Part shown: piece after piece, positions 1-7,212 of the stretch
Numbering within the stretch: the stretch's first letter is position 1
Layout: each line of letters begins with the position of its first letter
Assembly (NCBI RefSeq): GCF_009193155.1
Contig: NZ_VUKD01000001.1
Location: forward strand, 1,302,001-1,366,000
From: Georgenia subflava
Lineage (GTDB): Bacteria > Actinomycetota > Actinomycetes > Actinomycetales > Actinomycetaceae
DNA length: 64,000 bases
Direction: 5' to 3'
The notes under the pieces: model-generated
Told to the model about the DNA's origin: nothing
Database searches by the model: none
The model's input: the letters and a program-made list of their open reading frames with translations, nothing else
Position numbers and translations under genes: made by a program

Positions 1-18
1 CGGGTTCGAGCTGCCGGC

Positions 19-837
19 CTAGATCACCGACGGGGGGTGCGGGGGCCGGGGCGACGGCGCCCATCCTCGCCCCGCACCCTCCGACGGGAGCAGTCCTTCG
101 CGCTGAGCCGACAGGACCGCCGACAGCCGGTCCACGGCACGGAGCTTGCGGTACAGGTTCTCCTGGTGCTTGTGGACGGTCCGGGGCGAGATCCCGAGCC
201 GGACGGCCATGCCGTTGACCGTGCTGCCGGCCGCGATGCCCTCGAGGACGAGCTGCTCGCGGGGGGTCAGCATCGAGGAGCCGGCAGGAGTGTGCACGCC
301 GTCTGCGGCGCGCCGGAGCTCGCGGAGCATCAGCACATGGCGGTCCAGGCCCACCACCAGCGGCTGGAGCTCGCGGGCGAGCTCGAGGTCCTTGTCGCCG
401 TACTGCGAGTCGCCGACGATGCCGTAGGCGTCCGGTCCGCCCGGACCGGGAAGGGGCAGCGCCAGCTGGTGCACCGTGAGTCCGAGCGCCGCGATGAGCT
501 CGCGCGCCCACGGCGACAGTCTCCGCCCGGCGGCCTCGGCGTCTGCGAGGCTGAACGGCGCGCCCGTGCCGGTCGCGGCGAGATGCGCGACGAGCGGTTG
601 GTCGGCCGCACGTGCGAGTGCGAGGGAGCGCACCTCGTCGGGCGCGCTGAATCCCGCGGGCCAGGGCGGGGCCCAGGTGTGCCCGCCGGCGCCGGCGCTG
701 GTGCGGACGATGCACATGGCGCCGAACTCCTGAGCGAGCGCCGCGAGTAGCCGATCTTCTGCCGAGCCGGCGTCCGGCTCGGCAAGGACGTCACCGGCGA
801 CGCGGAGCCACCGCCGCGCCGTGCGCGCTGCGACCAT
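19..837 (-). CDS. LuxR-family transcriptional regulator
   Basis: A 272-residue DNA-binding regulator. The C-terminal third (about residues 188-245) is a LuxR/NarL-type helix-turn-helix, recognisable by LTPRE, the spacing to GISPRTVHKH and the following ENLYRKL helix. The N-terminal 180 residues look GAF-like but carry no receiver aspartate, so this is not a classical response regulator. The frame is open up to 945, but the ATG at 837 has a good GGGAGG ribosome site 6 nt upstream and is preferred. The tail after the HTH is proline/arginine-rich and not conserved in the family. It stands apart from the CopC-like gene upstream on the same strand. The signal it senses is unknown. Confidence 0.8.
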   Translation of the reverse strand: MVAARTARRWLRVAGDVLAEPDAGSAEDRLLAALAQEFGAMCIVRTSAGAGGHTWAPPWPAGFSAPDEVRSLALARAADQPLVAHLAATGTGAPFSLADAEAAGRRLSPWARELIAALGLTVHQLALPLPGPGGPDAYGIVGDSQYGDKDLELARELQPLVVGLDRHVLMLRELRRAADGVHTPAGSSMLTPREQLVLEGIAAGSTVNGMAVRLGISPRTVHKHQENLYRKLRAVDRLSAVLSAQREGLLPSEGAGRGWAPSPRPPHPPSVI

Positions 838-901
838 GGCGAACCTCCCAGGCCCTCGAGAAGCGAAACGATAGGGCTCGGCGAGGGCACGCGCGTAAGA
901 A

Positions 902-1501
902 TCAGCCCTGGTCGCGCCAGCGACGCACCGCCACCGCCACGACACCGCCCAGTGCGCCGACCGAGACCACGAGCCACAACCACATCGGCAGCCCCGCGGC
1001 GCCGGTCTCCTCCGGCTCCGAGGTGGCCTCCACCGTGACCGTCGCGTCCGGCGTCGTCGCCTCGTCCGGGGAGGGTGCCGCGTCCGTCGTCGTGGGTGCC
1101 GAGGGCTCCGACCCGGCGGCCACCGTGAAGCCGAGCTCGCCGTCGATGCGGTGCCCGTCGGAGGAGACGACGGACCAGGTGACCGCGTAGTCGCCGTCCG
1201 TCAGCTCCGGCAGCGGCACGGACGCCGTGCGGCCGGCGACGACGGTGGGCGCGTCCGTGACGGGCTCCCCGGCCGTGTCGGTCACGAGGATCGCCTGCGA
1301 GGCGTCCAGCAGCTCGTTGTTGAACGTCAGCACCACCTCGGTGGGCACCTCGGTCAGCTCTGCCCCGTCCGCTGGGCTCGACTCCAGCAGGACGTCGTGC
1401 GCGCTCGCTGCCGGCGCGAGCGCGGCGGAGAGCGTCCCGAGGAGGGCGACGACGGCGAGGACGGGCAGGAACAGCCGGGCGACGGGGCGAAGATAGGTCA
1501 C
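902..1501 (-). CDS. CopC domain protein, membrane-anchored
   Basis: A 199-residue exported protein of the CopC/YobA family, periplasmic-type beta-sandwich proteins linked to copper handling. It has an N-terminal signal peptide ending near ASAHD, and the histidine directly after it is the classic copper-ligand position of CopC. The core (about residues 35-130) includes the family pattern SSPADGAEL. A Ser/Thr/Pro/Glu-rich linker leads to one C-terminal transmembrane helix ending in Arg-rich residues, so the domain would face the outside of the cell. No CopD neighbour is present, and the copper efflux operon of this window is 26 kb away. The start is GTG, preceded by a TACAGT box 6 nt upstream (leaderless pattern). 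Confidence 0.85.
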   Translation of the reverse strand: MTYLRPVARLFLPVLAVVALLGTLSAALAPAASAHDVLLESSPADGAELTEVPTEVVLTFNNELLDASQAILVTDTAGEPVTDAPTVVAGRTASVPLPELTDGDYAVTWSVVSSDGHRIDGELGFTVAAGSEPSAPTTTDAAPSPDEATTPDATVTVEATSEPEETGAAGLPMWLWLVVSVGALGGVVAVAVRRWRDQG

Positions 1502-1507
1502 CTCGTC

Positions 1508-1513
1508 ACTGTA
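1508..1513 (-). promoter_or_regulatory. Probable -10 box of a leaderless promoter (copC-like gene)
   Basis: TACAGT on the minus strand ends 6 nt before the GTG start at 1501, with no ribosome site between. This spacing fits the actinobacterial leaderless arrangement in which transcription starts at the start codon. Confidence 0.5.
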
Positions 1514-1593
1514 AGCCGCTCCTGAGGGCCTCTTGGAACCCGTTCTCGCGCCAACCCGGTCGAGGAGGCGTTCCGCCGTCGTGCGTCAAGCCG

Positions 1594-1962
1594 TTACGGT
1601 GCCGCCGTCGTCCCGATCGCCAGGCCGAGGGCGGCTGCGGCCACCGTGGACACCAGCGTGCCGGCCGCCAGCCGCAGCGCCGCGGCCACCCGACGGTGGC
1701 GCAGCAGGTCGACGACGACGACAACCGACGTGGAGAACGTGGTGTACCCGCCGCAGAAGCCGGTGCCCACGACCAGTGCCAGCGGGCCGGCGCTCTGCCC
1801 CAGCAGGCCGGTGACCAGGCCGAGCAGGAACGAGCCGGTGATGTTGACGAGGAGGACTCCAGCAGGGTTGTCCGGGCGAGTACGGGCACGGACGGCGCCG
1901 TCGACGAGGTAGCGCGACACCGCGCCGAGACCGCCGGCGAGCGCGAGCAGGAGGACGGTCAT
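1594..1962 (-). CDS. crcB: CrcB/Fluc fluoride exporter subunit 1
   Basis: A 122-residue integral membrane protein of the CrcB (Fluc) family, which forms dimeric fluoride channels protecting cells from fluoride. Four hydrophobic segments are visible. The family signatures are present: NITGSFLLG in helix 2 and GFCGGYTTFST in helix 3, including the pore Asn and the Thr/Phe positions. The ATG overlaps the stop codon of the second CrcB gene upstream by 4 nt, so the two are translationally coupled. Two different CrcB genes in tandem fit the heterodimeric form of the channel. I saw no fluoride riboswitch in front of the operon. Confidence 0.93.
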   Translation of the reverse strand: MTVLLLALAGGLGAVSRYLVDGAVRARTRPDNPAGVLLVNITGSFLLGLVTGLLGQSAGPLALVVGTGFCGGYTTFSTSVVVVVDLLRHRRVAAALRLAAGTLVSTVAAAALGLAIGTTAAP

Positions 1963-2555
1963 CGGCGCGCTCCGTCGTCGGCAGGTCCGTCCGTGGCGCG
2001 AGGATCCGGTGTGACGGTGGTGTGCGGACCGACCCGTCGGTCTGCCGCGTGGGGATCGAGCGGTCTGCCCGCCGCGGGCGGTCCTGACGTTCCGCCGGTC
2101 ACCCCCGGGCCGGACCGTCCGCGCCGGAGGCGCGTGCCGAGCAGCACCCCGCAGCCGGCGGCGAGCAGGCCGCACAGCACCAGCCCGACGCCGTAGCCCA
2201 GGGCCGCGCGTGCGTCCCGCTCCAGCAGCGTGACGATCTGGACCGCGAACGTGCTGTAGGTGGTGAAGGCGCCGAGGAAGCCGGTCCCCGCGAGCAGCAA
2301 GGCAACCTCGCGTGCTCGATGGCCGGTCGCGCGCCGGGTGCCGATCTCGAGCACCAGCCCGAGGAGGAACGCCCCGAGCAGGTTCACCGCGGCTGTCGAC
2401 CACGTCAGGGCGTCGGCGGCCCCGGCCAGCGTGTCCACGCCGTGCCGGGCCAGGGTGCCCAGCGTCCCGCCGATCCCGACGGCAGCCCAGGACCCCGGAC
2501 GCAGGTAGGCAGGCGGGTGCCGGTCCGCCGCGCCGTCGTGCGTCGCTGCTGTCAT
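1959..2555 (-). CDS. crcB: CrcB/Fluc fluoride exporter subunit 2, with extended tail
   Basis: A 198-residue second CrcB subunit. The core (about residues 22-145) has four transmembrane segments and the motifs NLLGAFLLG and GFLGAFTTYSTF. Unlike its partner it has about 20 polar residues before helix 1 and a roughly 55-residue Pro/Gly/Arg/Asp-rich cytosolic tail that the family normally lacks. Its ATG overlaps the stop of the DUF2079 gene by 4 nt and its own stop overlaps the first CrcB start, giving a three-gene operon. It probably pairs with the shorter subunit in a dual-topology heterodimer. The tail has no recognisable function. Confidence 0.9.
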   Translation of the reverse strand: MTAATHDGAADRHPPAYLRPGSWAAVGIGGTLGTLARHGVDTLAGAADALTWSTAAVNLLGAFLLGLVLEIGTRRATGHRAREVALLLAGTGFLGAFTTYSTFAVQIVTLLERDARAALGYGVGLVLCGLLAAGCGVLLGTRLRRGRSGPGVTGGTSGPPAAGRPLDPHAADRRVGPHTTVTPDPRATDGPADDGARR

Positions 2556-4030
2556 GACGACGTCCCGACTCGCCGGGCGACCTGGTAGCCGTCGGCGTCC
2601 AGCACGAGCTCGTAGTCGACGCCGTGCCGCGACTCGGCGAAGGCGGCGGCGTCGGTGATGTCCCGGTCCGGCCACGTGCGGCGCAGGGTGTCCAGCAGCA
2701 CGAAGTCCGGTGCCGGATTGCCCGCGTTGCCCACCCAGTACACCTGCGCGCGGGGGACCAGGTAGGCCATGAGGTAGATGTCGGCCTCCACGGTGCTCCC
2801 GGGGGCGACCGCATCGATCGCCGCCGTCGCGCCGTCGTGACGGTCCGACACGGCGTAGGTGGCCGGCTCCACCAGCCGGGCGAGCGGAAGCGTCGGCATC
2901 ATCAGCGCCGTGGTGGCCACGGCGACGCCCACGCCGATCGTCGCCCAGCCGCCCGGCGCGGCCGGGCGGCGCGCGGCGCTCGGGTCCGGCGGCCGGGTCA
3001 CGGCGTCGAGCAGGGCCGCGGCCGCGACCGGCATGAGGATCGCCGAGTAGTGCCAGCTCCAACCCCAGTAGAACTCGACGTTGCCGACGAACCGCCAGGC
3101 CAGCGTCGGTACCCACAGCCACACCAGCGGGGAGCGGACGCCGACGACGCCCGCCGCGGCGACCAGGAGCAGCAGCGTCACGTACTTCTCGCCCGGGACG
3201 AGCGCGCCCAGCAGGACGTCGAGCAGCCCCTGCTGCTCCTCCGACCCCACGCGGTCGTAGTAGTCCCAGGTACCGCCGGGGTTCAGCGCCGGCAGGATCA
3301 CCCAGATCGCCAGCACGAACCAGACCATGCCCCATGCTGCGAGGAACGCCCCGGCCCGGACCTGTCGCCCGCTCGCGGCCTGTCCGGACGCACGCCGACG
3401 ACCGCGCCAGAGTAGTACCAGGCCCAGGGCGGCGACCGTCAGGCCGAGGTCCTCCTTGACGAAGACGAGAGGTGCGGCCCATGCCGTGCACGCCCACCAC
3501 CGGCCACGCAGGAACGCTGCGAGCGCGAACGCGAGGAGCGGCACGGCGAACGCGATCTCGTGGAACTGGGCGGCGACGGCACCCTGCAGCCCCCAGCCCA
3601 GGGCGTAGGCGACGCCGAGCGCGGTGCCGCGTCCGCGACCGACGAGCTCGCGGGCCACCCTTGTGATCGGTACGGCCGAGACAGCGAGCAGCACCGCCTG
3701 GACCACCAGCAGCGTGAGGCCGGACGGGAAGAGCCGGTAGAACGGGGCGAGCAGCACGAGCATGGGGTGGAAGTGGTCGCCCAGAAGGTTGAAGCCCTCG
3801 CCCTTGATGGTCACCACCGGCGCGTCGAGCCCGGAGTACGCCTTCGCCAGCTGGGTGAAGATCCCCAGGTCCCAGGACGGCACCTCCAGCAGCCGCCACT
3901 GGGTCACCGCGTACACCGAGTACAGCGCCGCGGTCACCACGGCGACGACCCACGGCACCCACCGGTCGGTCGGTCCGTAGCCGACAGAGCCCTGGCCCAG
4001 ATGCATCGCTCTCGTGGGCCGAGTCCGCAT
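2552..4030 (-). CDS. DUF2079 multi-pass membrane protein
   Basis: A 492-residue polytopic membrane protein of the DUF2079 family. Family features are the N-terminal WDLGIFTQL segment, the GDHFHPML motif just after it, and repeated hydrophobic helices to about residue 370. The last 110 residues form a soluble domain (AIDAVAPGSTVEAD onward) resembling the extracytoplasmic end of GT-C-fold enzymes. DUF2079 proteins are distantly related to polyprenol-linked glycosyltransferases, but no substrate is known. The ATG at 4030 has a strong AGGAGG site. It is the first gene of an operon with two crcB genes. A link to fluoride is not established and may be only co-transcription. Confidence 0.85.
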   Translation of the reverse strand: MRTRPTRAMHLGQGSVGYGPTDRWVPWVVAVVTAALYSVYAVTQWRLLEVPSWDLGIFTQLAKAYSGLDAPVVTIKGEGFNLLGDHFHPMLVLLAPFYRLFPSGLTLLVVQAVLLAVSAVPITRVARELVGRGRGTALGVAYALGWGLQGAVAAQFHEIAFAVPLLAFALAAFLRGRWWACTAWAAPLVFVKEDLGLTVAALGLVLLWRGRRRASGQAASGRQVRAGAFLAAWGMVWFVLAIWVILPALNPGGTWDYYDRVGSEEQQGLLDVLLGALVPGEKYVTLLLLVAAAGVVGVRSPLVWLWVPTLAWRFVGNVEFYWGWSWHYSAILMPVAAAALLDAVTRPPDPSAARRPAAPGGWATIGVGVAVATTALMMPTLPLARLVEPATYAVSDRHDGATAAIDAVAPGSTVEADIYLMAYLVPRAQVYWVGNAGNPAPDFVLLDTLRRTWPDRDITDAAAFAESRHGVDYELVLDADGYQVARRVGTSS

Positions 4031-4145
4031 CCCTCGCCTCCTGGTCGCCTGCCGGTTCGACCGGCCACCCGGGCCCCGGGTCGCCGACCGAGCTTCGGTG
4101 TTCTCGTCGCCGCAGACCCTATCGGGACCGCGGTCTGGTCAAGGC

Positions 4146-4189
4146 GCGCAGATGCCCAGACCAGACGCAGCTGGTCCGGGCATCTGCGC
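4146..4189 (-). terminator. Strong hairpin terminator after the DUF4352 gene
   Basis: A 44-bp near-perfect hairpin: a 12-bp outer stem (GCGCAGATGCCC with its complement), one mismatch, then a 6-bp inner stem (GACCAG/CTGGTC) around ACGCAG. It lies downstream of the minus-strand DUF4352 gene and before the DUF2079 operon. There is no T tract, which is common for actinobacterial terminators. Confidence 0.7.
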
Positions 4190-4190
4190 A

Positions 4191-4210
4191 GTGACCGTCC
4201 GGACGGTCAC
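4191..4210. repeat. 20-bp perfect palindrome
   Basis: GTGACCGTCCGGACGGTCAC is a perfect palindrome with no spacer. It sits 20 bp past the stop of the DUF4352 gene and immediately beside the larger hairpin at 4146-4189. It may be part of a double terminator or a protein-binding site. Confidence 0.6.
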
Positions 4211-4230
4211 CGGTGGGCGATGGCTCGCCG

Positions 4231-5043
4231 CTACTGGGTCAGTGAGACGGTGACGCCGCCCGAGAACATCGAGTCGTGCAGCGTGATGCTCGCCGGGACG
4301 GCGTCGACGGGGATGTCGAAGACCACAGCACCTGAGACCGAGTTCCCCGGGTTGATGTCGTTGAAGAACATGTCGTTGTCCTCCAGATAGATGCCGGCCG
4401 CCGTGTTCGCCGAGTGCTCGCGACCCGCCGTGTCGACGAGAGTCTGGTTGCCGTCATAGAAGGCCTGCGCCTCGTCGCCGATGTTGGCCACCGTCAGGTG
4501 CACGAGGACGAACTGCCCTTGTGCCTGCTCGTTGAGGAACTCGTTGCCCACCGTGGCTACGCCGGGTTCGATGCCCGTGACGGTGAACTCGAACTTTCCA
4601 TCCCTGACCGGGGTCCCGACGCCGGCCGCCGTCGCATCCGGAGCCGATACCTCGGTCTCCGCGGCTGCTTCGTCTGCGGGAGCCCCGTCGCCGTCGCCAG
4701 GGTCGGCGGGCTCGACGTCGCCGGGGGCCGTGGCATCGCTGTCGGCGGGTGCGGCGGGTGCGGCAGCGGACGGGACGGCGTCCGGTTCCTCGCCGCCGTT
4801 GCCCACGGCCTGACCGAGGGCGACGAGGGCCACGATCACCAGGACGATGGTGAGGATCTTGTGCCGGGCGAACCAGCTCTTCCTCTTCTCGGGTGCTGGG
4901 GCCGGCGGCTCCGGTGGGCCCGGGAAGCCGTAGGACGGACCCGGTGCTCCCGGGCTCGCGTAGCCCGGGGCACCCGGCGGGACGGGGGACTGGACGGTGG
5001 CAGGCTGACCGCCGATCGGCGGGTACGGCTGGTTGGTGCTCAT
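4231..5043 (-). CDS. DUF4352 membrane-anchored protein
   Basis: A 270-residue protein of the telokin-like DUF4352 type. A Pro/Gly-rich cytosolic N-terminus (residues 1-52) is followed by a basic stretch (EKRKSWFARHK) and one transmembrane helix (about 62-80). A long Ala/Asp/Pro/Glu-rich linker then leads to an extracellular beta-sandwich domain (about 140-270) with the usual FVLVHLTVANIGD pattern. The ATG at 5043 has a GGAG site 5 nt away. The gene is divergent from the histidine kinase gene at 5232, and a second DUF4352 gene lies beyond the response regulator, so both are candidate targets or sensory partners of that two-component system. No enzymatic role is apparent. Confidence 0.85.
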   Translation of the reverse strand: MSTNQPYPPIGGQPATVQSPVPPGAPGYASPGAPGPSYGFPGPPEPPAPAPEKRKSWFARHKILTIVLVIVALVALGQAVGNGGEEPDAVPSAAAPAAPADSDATAPGDVEPADPGDGDGAPADEAAAETEVSAPDATAAGVGTPVRDGKFEFTVTGIEPGVATVGNEFLNEQAQGQFVLVHLTVANIGDEAQAFYDGNQTLVDTAGREHSANTAAGIYLEDNDMFFNDINPGNSVSGAVVFDIPVDAVPASITLHDSMFSGGVTVSLTQ

Positions 5044-5218
5044 GACACTCCTTCGGTTGCGGGGACCGGCGACGGGCCGGTGGTCGTGTGCTTCGAGCCT
5101 CCGGCACCCGCCTCGTCGCTCGCATCGCCCGATCGGCCGGATGGTCCTGTCCGACCGGCTGAGCGCTCCAGTCCGATCGACGGCCGTTGGGTGGTGCCGA
5201 GACGTGGGTGCACCGCCC

Positions 5219-5224
5219 TACCGT
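5219..5224 (+). promoter_or_regulatory. Probable -10 box of a leaderless promoter (histidine kinase)
   Basis: TACCGT ends 7 nt before the ATG at 5232, with no ribosome site in between. The response regulator gene downstream shows the same arrangement. Confidence 0.5.
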
Positions 5225-5231
5225 TGGCCTC

Positions 5232-6464
5232 ATGACCGAGCGCACGGCCCCGAGCGGGCATCACACCTGGTGGTGGCTGCGAACCGTTGCGTACGTCGTC
5301 CTGTGTGTCTTCATGTCCGTCTCAGGGGTGGTGTTCACCCGCACGGCCGAAGCGACCGACGGGTGGTCCATGGCCGCGAACTTTCTCGGGCTCCTGGCCG
5401 CGCTGGCGATGCCCGTGACGCTGTTCTGGCGGAGACGGGCACCGTTGGCCGTCACCCTCGGAGCCACCGCGGTCGCCCTGCTGCTGCCGATCGGCACCTC
5501 GACCGCCCTCGTCGCGCTCGCCGGGCTGGTAGCTCGCCGTCGGGGCCGGGAGGTCTGGTGGACGGTCGCCGCGGTGACCGCGGTGACCGTCGTATCGGCG
5601 ATCCGTGACGTCGCCGGACCGACGAAGGACACCTCCCTGTTCAAGCAGGTCTTCGCGCCGACGAGCCTCGGCGGTGACGTGCCGTTCGAGCTGAGCTGGT
5701 GGGTCGTCGGGATCTGGGTGGTGGTCTTCCTGGCGGGCGCCGTCGGGGCCGGACTCGTCCTCCGGTCGCGGCGGGAGGTCGCGGTCGCATCACAGCAGGT
5801 GGTCGAGGTCAGCGAGACCTCGGGGCGCCTCGGTGACCAGCTGGCCAGGCAGGTCGAGCGTGAACGTATCGCACGGGAGGTCCACGACGTCCTCGGACAC
5901 AGGCTCTCGCTGCTCAACCTCCATGCCGGCGCACTCGAGACACGCGCGACCGCCGATCCGGAGCTCGCGGAGAGCGCCAAGCTCGTGCGGGAGAGCGCTC
6001 GCAGCTCGATGGAGGACCTGCGGTCGCTGCTCGGTGTGCTGCGCCACCCGCTCGGCGGCGAGCCGGCCGCTCCCGCGCTCACTCTGGTGGATCTGCCCAC
6101 GGTGATCGAGGAGACGGTGACCACCGGCGTACCTGTCTCATCGACCATCTTTCTCGACGGCGCCGAGCAGGCCGGGCCCACCCTCTCGCGCGCGGTCTAC
6201 CGCATCGTCCAGGAGCTCTTGACCAACGCCCGCAAGCACGCCGCGGGGGAGCAGATCCGCCTGAGCGTCAGCGGTGGGCCTGTCACGGGTGTGACCATCG
6301 ACGCCCGCAACCGCTACCTCGGTCCGGTGCAGGGTCCTGCCGGCCACGGACTTCAGGGCGTGGCCGAGCGCGTCGAGCTGCTCGGCGGAACCCTCGTCTA
6401 TGGCCTCGACGACGGTGGCCGCACCTTCCGCGTCACCGTCCAGCTGCCATGGAGCACTTCGTAG
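5232..6464 (+). CDS. NarL/DesK-type sensor histidine kinase
   Basis: A 410-residue membrane sensor kinase. Hydrophobic helices fill about residues 15-180. A dimerisation helix of the HisKA_3 type follows, with the phospho-accepting His218 in REVHDVLGHRLSLL, and then a C-terminal HATPase module with the N-box ELLTNARKHA and the glycine-rich GHGLQGVAERV. It would autophosphorylate and pass phosphate to the LuxR-type regulator encoded 46 bp downstream. The ATG at 5232 is chosen because a TACCGT box stands 7 nt upstream and the earlier in-frame codons lack a ribosome site. The sensory part is almost entirely membrane-embedded, which suggests sensing of a membrane or envelope signal. Genes for DUF4352 surface proteins flank the pair. 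Confidence 0.92.
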   Translation: MTERTAPSGHHTWWWLRTVAYVVLCVFMSVSGVVFTRTAEATDGWSMAANFLGLLAALAMPVTLFWRRRAPLAVTLGATAVALLLPIGTSTALVALAGLVARRRGREVWWTVAAVTAVTVVSAIRDVAGPTKDTSLFKQVFAPTSLGGDVPFELSWWVVGIWVVVFLAGAVGAGLVLRSRREVAVASQQVVEVSETSGRLGDQLARQVERERIAREVHDVLGHRLSLLNLHAGALETRATADPELAESAKLVRESARSSMEDLRSLLGVLRHPLGGEPAAPALTLVDLPTVIEETVTTGVPVSSTIFLDGAEQAGPTLSRAVYRIVQELLTNARKHAAGEQIRLSVSGGPVTGVTIDARNRYLGPVQGPAGHGLQGVAERVELLGGTLVYGLDDGGRTFRVTVQLPWSTS

Positions 6465-6498
6465 GCCGGGCGGAGGAATCTGTGTCGGTGGGGCGCCC

Positions 6499-6504
6499 TA
6501 CGAT
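6499..6504 (+). promoter_or_regulatory. Probable -10 box of a leaderless promoter (response regulator)
   Basis: TACGAT ends 6 nt before the GTG start at 6511. It gives the response regulator its own promoter inside the kinase-regulator intergenic gap. Confidence 0.5.
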
Positions 6505-6510
6505 CGGGAT

Positions 6511-7179
6511 GTGTCCCCGCGTCCGCACCGCGTGCTCCTCGTCGACGACGACCCTCTCGTCCGTTCCGGCCTGCGCCTGATCCTGACCAGCGAGCCGGAC
6601 CTGGAGGTCGTCGCCGAGGCGGCGGACGGCGATGAGGTGGTCGGGGCAGTGCTCGGACACGGTCCGGACGTGGTTCTCATGGACCTTCGCATGCGCCGCA
6701 CGGACGGCATCACCGCGACCGCGGCGGTCCGCGCACTCGCGCGAGCGCCGCACGTCATCGCTCTGACCACCTGGGACGTCGACGAAGCCGTCATCGGATG
6801 CATCCGGGCAGGTGCCTCGGGGTTCCTGCTCAAATCAGCATCCCCAGAAGAGATCAAGGCTGCGGTGCGCGCGGTCGTGGCGGGAGACGCGGTCCTCTCC
6901 CCGCGCAGCACGCGCCAGGTTCTTGAGCACCTCGGCCGCGACGACGGCGAGCGGGAACGTCGGGAGGCGCGCGAGGTGATGGGGGCGCTGACGGACCGCG
7001 AGCGCGAGGTCTCCATCGCCGTGGGGCGCGGGCTCACCAACGACGAGGTCGCGAGGCAGCTCTACCTATCACCCGCCACCGTCAAGACCCACCTGTCCGG
7101 TGCGCAGACCAAGCTCGGTGTCCGTAACCGGGTGGACGTTGCGGTTCTCGTGGAACGCGCCGGCCTGCTCCGGCCCTGA
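6511..7179 (+). CDS. NarL/LuxR-family response regulator
   Basis: A 222-residue response regulator. The receiver domain (residues 7-125) has the acidic pocket D12-D13-D14, the phosphorylatable Asp58 in VLMDLRM, the switch Thr86 and Lys108 in GFLLKSA. The LuxR-type helix-turn-helix follows at about 160-222 (LTDREREV, then YLSPATVKTHLS). The kinase gene upstream is its obvious partner. The GTG at 6511 is preferred to upstream in-frame codons because it begins directly before the receiver fold and is preceded by TACGAT at leaderless spacing. The gene is convergent with the DUF4352 gene at 7213-8427, one of its possible targets. No operator was recognised. Confidence 0.92.
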   Translation: MSPRPHRVLLVDDDPLVRSGLRLILTSEPDLEVVAEAADGDEVVGAVLGHGPDVVLMDLRMRRTDGITATAAVRALARAPHVIALTTWDVDEAVIGCIRAGASGFLLKSASPEEIKAAVRAVVAGDAVLSPRSTRQVLEHLGRDDGERERREAREVMGALTDREREVSIAVGRGLTNDEVARQLYLSPATVKTHLSGAQTKLGVRNRVDVAVLVERAGLLRP

Positions 7180-7212
7180 GGCGACCGGGCAGTCGACCGC
7201 ATGGAACGCGGC

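Noticed and set aside
1963-4030. Fluoride riboswitch for the crcB genes
   Set aside because: The crcB genes are downstream in an operon behind the DUF2079 gene, and no crcB-motif RNA core was seen before the operon start at 4030.
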